Positions 61,782 through 64,000 of a stretch of 64,000 nt of DNA are shown here, one piece after another. Numbering within the stretch: the stretch's first letter is position 1; each line of letters starts with the position of its first letter. Location of the stretch: contig JAIVJZ010000043.1 in the NCBI GenBank assembly GCA_020199775.1, positions 44,659-108,658 of the forward strand. The letters run 5' to 3'. Under the pieces are notes generated by a model. The model was not told the origin of the DNA. It saw nothing but the letters and a program-made list of their open reading frames with translations, and did no database searches. The translations under genes were made by a program, and so were the position numbers. Source of the DNA: Acidobacteriota bacterium (GTDB lineage: Bacteria; Acidobacteriota; Blastocatellia; Pyrinomonadales; Pyrinomonadaceae).

Positions 61782-63284
61782 ATGAGTGAAGAGAAAATCC
61801 TGTTGCTTAACTACGACGCAAGGGGGAACCTCGGAGCCGAATTTCATGCTGCCCTAGAATTTTGCGCCCGCGAGGGCATCAACGTCGAACATGCTCCGGC
61901 GCGATTTGAAGAAGACGAAGCGGGCGGGGAAGGCTTGAGCGTCCGAGGCGATCCCGCGTCCGCGCCTCCTTCACACACATCTCCCTTGTCTTCGGCGCGG
62001 GCTTCGTCTCCGACTCGCTCGCCCTCTCCTTTATCGCCTTTAACTCCTTCGCTCGTCCTGCTGATTTTGTCCCAAAGCCAGTTAGGCCGCGCGGCCTCGT
62101 TGATTGAATCCCGGCGGAGAGAAATGCCGGGCGTGCCGGTCGCCGTCGTGACCGAAGCGGCCGAGCCGGGGGAAATGCTGGAACTTTTCGAGGCGGGCAT
62201 GAACGACTTCTTCACGCTCCCGTTCAAGCCCGGCGAAGTCTTCTCGCGCGTCTCATGGTTGCTTCAACACGCGCGCCGGAACGCTTCTCCGACAGACCTG
62301 CTCAAAGAGAAACTCGGGCTCCGGCAGTTGGTCGGAGAGAGTTCGGCATTCCAGAAGGAGGTCAAAAAAATCCCGCTGATTGCGAATTGCGACGCGGGCG
62401 TGCTCATCACGGGCGAGACGGGCACGGGGAAAGAACTTTGTGCGCGCGCGATTCACTACCTCAGCCCGCGCGCGGCGCGCCCGTTCGTCCCGGTCAACTG
62501 CGGCGCCATCGCGCTCGAACTCGCCGAGAACGAGTTGTTCGGCCACGAGCGCGGCGCGTTCACCGGGGCGTTCGCGTCGCAGGCCGGTCTCATTCAGATG
62601 GCCGACACGGGCACGCTTTTTCTCGACGAGATTGACTGCCTCGCGCCGAGCGCGCAGGTCAAGCTCCTGCGCTTCCTGCAAGAGAAGGAGTATCGCCCGC
62701 TCGGTTCAGCGAAGGTCTGCAAGGCCGACGTGCGCGTCATCGCGGCGACCAACGCCGACCTGAAAGAGGCCGTTAAGTCAGGCAAGCTGCGTCAAGACCT
62801 TTTTTATCGTCTGAACATCATTCCGCTGCGCCTGCCCCCGCTGCGCGAGCGGCGTGAAGACATCGCGCGGCTCGCGCAACACTTTTTAAGTAAGCACGCC
62901 GCGAAGTCCAATAGACCCGGACTGCGCTTCTCGCCCGACGCCCTACTCGCGCTCGCGCGGCACGACTGGCCGGGCAACGTGCGCGAGTTGGAGAACGTGG
63001 TCGAGCGCGAGGTCGCGCTCAATCGCGGTGAAGTGATTACGCTCCTCAACCTCGATCTTCCGTCCGTCGAGTCGCCAGTCGCCCACACGACTTTTCAGGC
63101 GGCGAAGGCGCAGATCATCTCACAGTTCGAACGCAATTATTTGGACGAACTGCTGCGCGCCTATCAAGGCAACGTCACCAAGGCCGCTCAGGTCGCGCAC
63201 AAAAATCGTCGCGCGCTCTCTCAGTTAATCCGCAAACACGGCATCAACGTGAAGCGTTTCAGGCTCAGCGCATCTTCGGAGTGA
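61782..63284 (+). CDS. Sigma-54-dependent transcriptional activator with degenerate receiver
   Basis: 500 residues. The N-terminal part (about 1-165) looks like a receiver fold interrupted by a low-complexity Ser/Pro insert (about 55-90), with no phospho-acceptor Asp where LVLLILSQSQ stands. The AAA+ domain at about 180-420 has Walker A GETGTGKE, the sigma-54-contact loop GAFTGA, Walker B TLFLDEID and the Arg finger in RQDLFYRLNI. The C-terminal Fis-type HTH is GNVTKAAQVAHKNRRALSQLIRKHGI. The activator motif is intact, so it should drive sigma-54 promoters, probably not by phosphorylation. Its targets are not seen in the window. Confidence 0.92.
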   Translation: MSEEKILLLNYDARGNLGAEFHAALEFCAREGINVEHAPARFEEDEAGGEGLSVRGDPASAPPSHTSPLSSARASSPTRSPSPLSPLTPSLVLLILSQSQLGRAASLIESRRREMPGVPVAVVTEAAEPGEMLELFEAGMNDFFTLPFKPGEVFSRVSWLLQHARRNASPTDLLKEKLGLRQLVGESSAFQKEVKKIPLIANCDAGVLITGETGTGKELCARAIHYLSPRAARPFVPVNCGAIALELAENELFGHERGAFTGAFASQAGLIQMADTGTLFLDEIDCLAPSAQVKLLRFLQEKEYRPLGSAKVCKADVRVIAATNADLKEAVKSGKLRQDLFYRLNIIPLRLPPLRERREDIARLAQHFLSKHAAKSNRPGLRFSPDALLALARHDWPGNVRELENVVEREVALNRGEVITLLNLDLPSVESPVAHTTFQAAKAQIISQFERNYLDELLRAYQGNVTKAAQVAHKNRRALSQLIRKHGINVKRFRLSASSE

Positions 63285-63530
63285 GGCTTGAAAGCCGCAC
63301 CCGCATGAGACTTGCGCGTGAGACATTTCGCTTCCCGCGCCGCGCCTTTTTTGTCTCACCCTCTTTCCCGCGCGAAGCGGCCATTCGTCTCGCTTCCGGG
63401 CCGATAGTAGTCCCCAAAAAGTCTCACTAAGGTTCGGGTCTCGCCGTCAATCCCTTTAATTTATCAATAGCACGCGGCTTGCATTGGCTATCTCCGGAAG
63501 TTGAGAGGTAGGTGAGAGGCAGGGCAGCGC

Positions 63531-63836
63531 GTGAGCCACAAAGTGCGTCAGCAGCGTTCGCGTATCGCCGACGAGATTTTAGCCTATCTGGCCGAACACC
63601 CCGACGCGCGCGACACGTTGGAAGGCATTGTGCAGTGGTGGCTCTTGGAACAGGAAATCAAAAAGCGGACGGCGGAAGTGAAGACGGCGCTCGCCGATCT
63701 GGTTGACGAGGGCTTGGTGATCGAGGAGCAGGGCGTTGATGCGAGGATTCATTACAGTCTCAACCAACCTCTGGCCGAGGAGGTCGGCTTGCTCAAGGGC
63801 AAGACTTCTGAAAACGGCGACGACCGCAACGCGTGA
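63531..63836 (+). CDS. Small winged-helix-like protein
   Basis: 101 residues from a GTG start. The middle part fits a winged helix: RIADEILAYLAEHPDARDTLEGIVQWWL, then KRTAEVKTALADLVDEGLVIEEQGVDARIHYSLN, where the recognition helix and the beta wing can be seen. The tail is charged. It is likely a DNA-binding regulator; no exact family is recognised. There is no strong ribosome site, so the start may be elsewhere. Confidence 0.7.
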   Translation: MSHKVRQQRSRIADEILAYLAEHPDARDTLEGIVQWWLLEQEIKKRTAEVKTALADLVDEGLVIEEQGVDARIHYSLNQPLAEEVGLLKGKTSENGDDRNA

Positions 63837-63927
63837 TTCGACGCCGACGCTCCCATCCGTGCGGTCACAACTCAACGCCCGCTGAAGACCGCGTGTTTCG
63901 TTTAACGCATACGACAGGAGAGCGCGT

Positions 63928-64000
63928 GTGAGGATTTTTCCCTTACCCGTGAGAGCAATTTTCAGCGCACGACGCAGCCGGAGAGCGCCGCCGCGTAGCG
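63928..64000 (+). CDS. Possible start of a gene running out of the window
   Basis: A GTG at 63928, seven nt after AGGAG, opens a frame (MRIFPLPVRAIFSARRSRR...) that stays open to the window end. The 24 visible codons are basic with a hydrophobic patch, which could be a signal peptide. Too short to assign. Confidence 0.3.
   Translation, partial: MRIFPLPVRAIFSARRSRRAPPRS

Overview
The window is a high-GC bacterial segment interrupted by an island that is visibly richer in A+T, from about 22.0 to 34.8 kb, followed by a plasmid-type maintenance region up to about 37.9 kb. The protein set fits Acidobacteriota, probably a Blastocatellia-type genome: DUF4331, a MalT-like regulator with a BTAD domain, a subtilase with SLH-like repeats, a DACNV-type cyclase and a remnant of an Oar/TonB-type outer-membrane protein. 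This placement is inferred from family content; no rRNA or tRNA gene is visible to confirm it.

Region 1 (1-16.8 kb) holds a DUF4331 protein, a lipoprotein, a two-component pair with a six-PAS histidine kinase, and then a compact envelope redox island. The island consists of an ECF sigma factor with a zinc-finger anti-sigma factor, a secreted thioredoxin with a methionine-rich segment, a CcdA/DsbD-type electron transporter, a ResA-type lipoprotein, a TlpA-MsrB fusion, a cytochrome b with a Tat-exported YedY/sulfite-oxidase-like molybdoenzyme, and a secreted MsrA. Four divergent transcription units of the island, including the sigma gene itself, start behind the same two-block motif, GGGAATAA-N15-GTAT. 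A fifth copy lies at 1930. I infer an ECF regulon for repairing oxidised methionine and thiols outside the cytoplasm. Inside the island, on the minus strand, are a nitrilase and a GrdB/PrdB-like gene that makes sense only if an in-frame UGA is read as selenocysteine (UPIC motif, stem-loop just downstream).

Region 2 (16.9-22.0 kb) is genomic debris: a truncated SDR gene, a short MITE-like repeat that recurs at 39.2 kb, two integron attC-like sites, a decayed IS30-family element, a large secreted protein of unknown function and a decayed IS5-family element.

Region 3 (22.0-33.8 kb) is a lipid or polyketide-like biosynthetic cluster. It contains a MaoC dehydratase, two KAS-II-type synthases (one lacking the first catalytic His), KAS III, two acyl carrier proteins, a radical SAM enzyme, a cobalamin-type radical SAM enzyme, a fatty acyl-AMP ligase, a SnoaL-like protein and a fatty acid desaturase. 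I cannot match the combination to a named product.

Region 4 (33.8-37.9 kb) has arrays of short direct repeats, about 24-bp iteron-like repeats, a ParB-like protein and a three-gene operon (HTH protein, ParA, winged-helix protein) with 4-bp overlaps. This looks like the replication and partition module of a plasmid, either integrated or as part of a large replicon.

Region 5 (38-64 kb) returns to high GC. It holds a DACNV/DAC-type putative diadenylate cyclase, two MFS transporters, a gamma-glutamyltransferase, a large beta-helix/discoidin/kelch secreted protein, two STAND/MalT-type proteins, a subtilase with many copies of a GITATGTD-type repeat, an Asp-box (BNR) secreted protein, a lipoprotein and a sigma-54 activator with a degenerate receiver.
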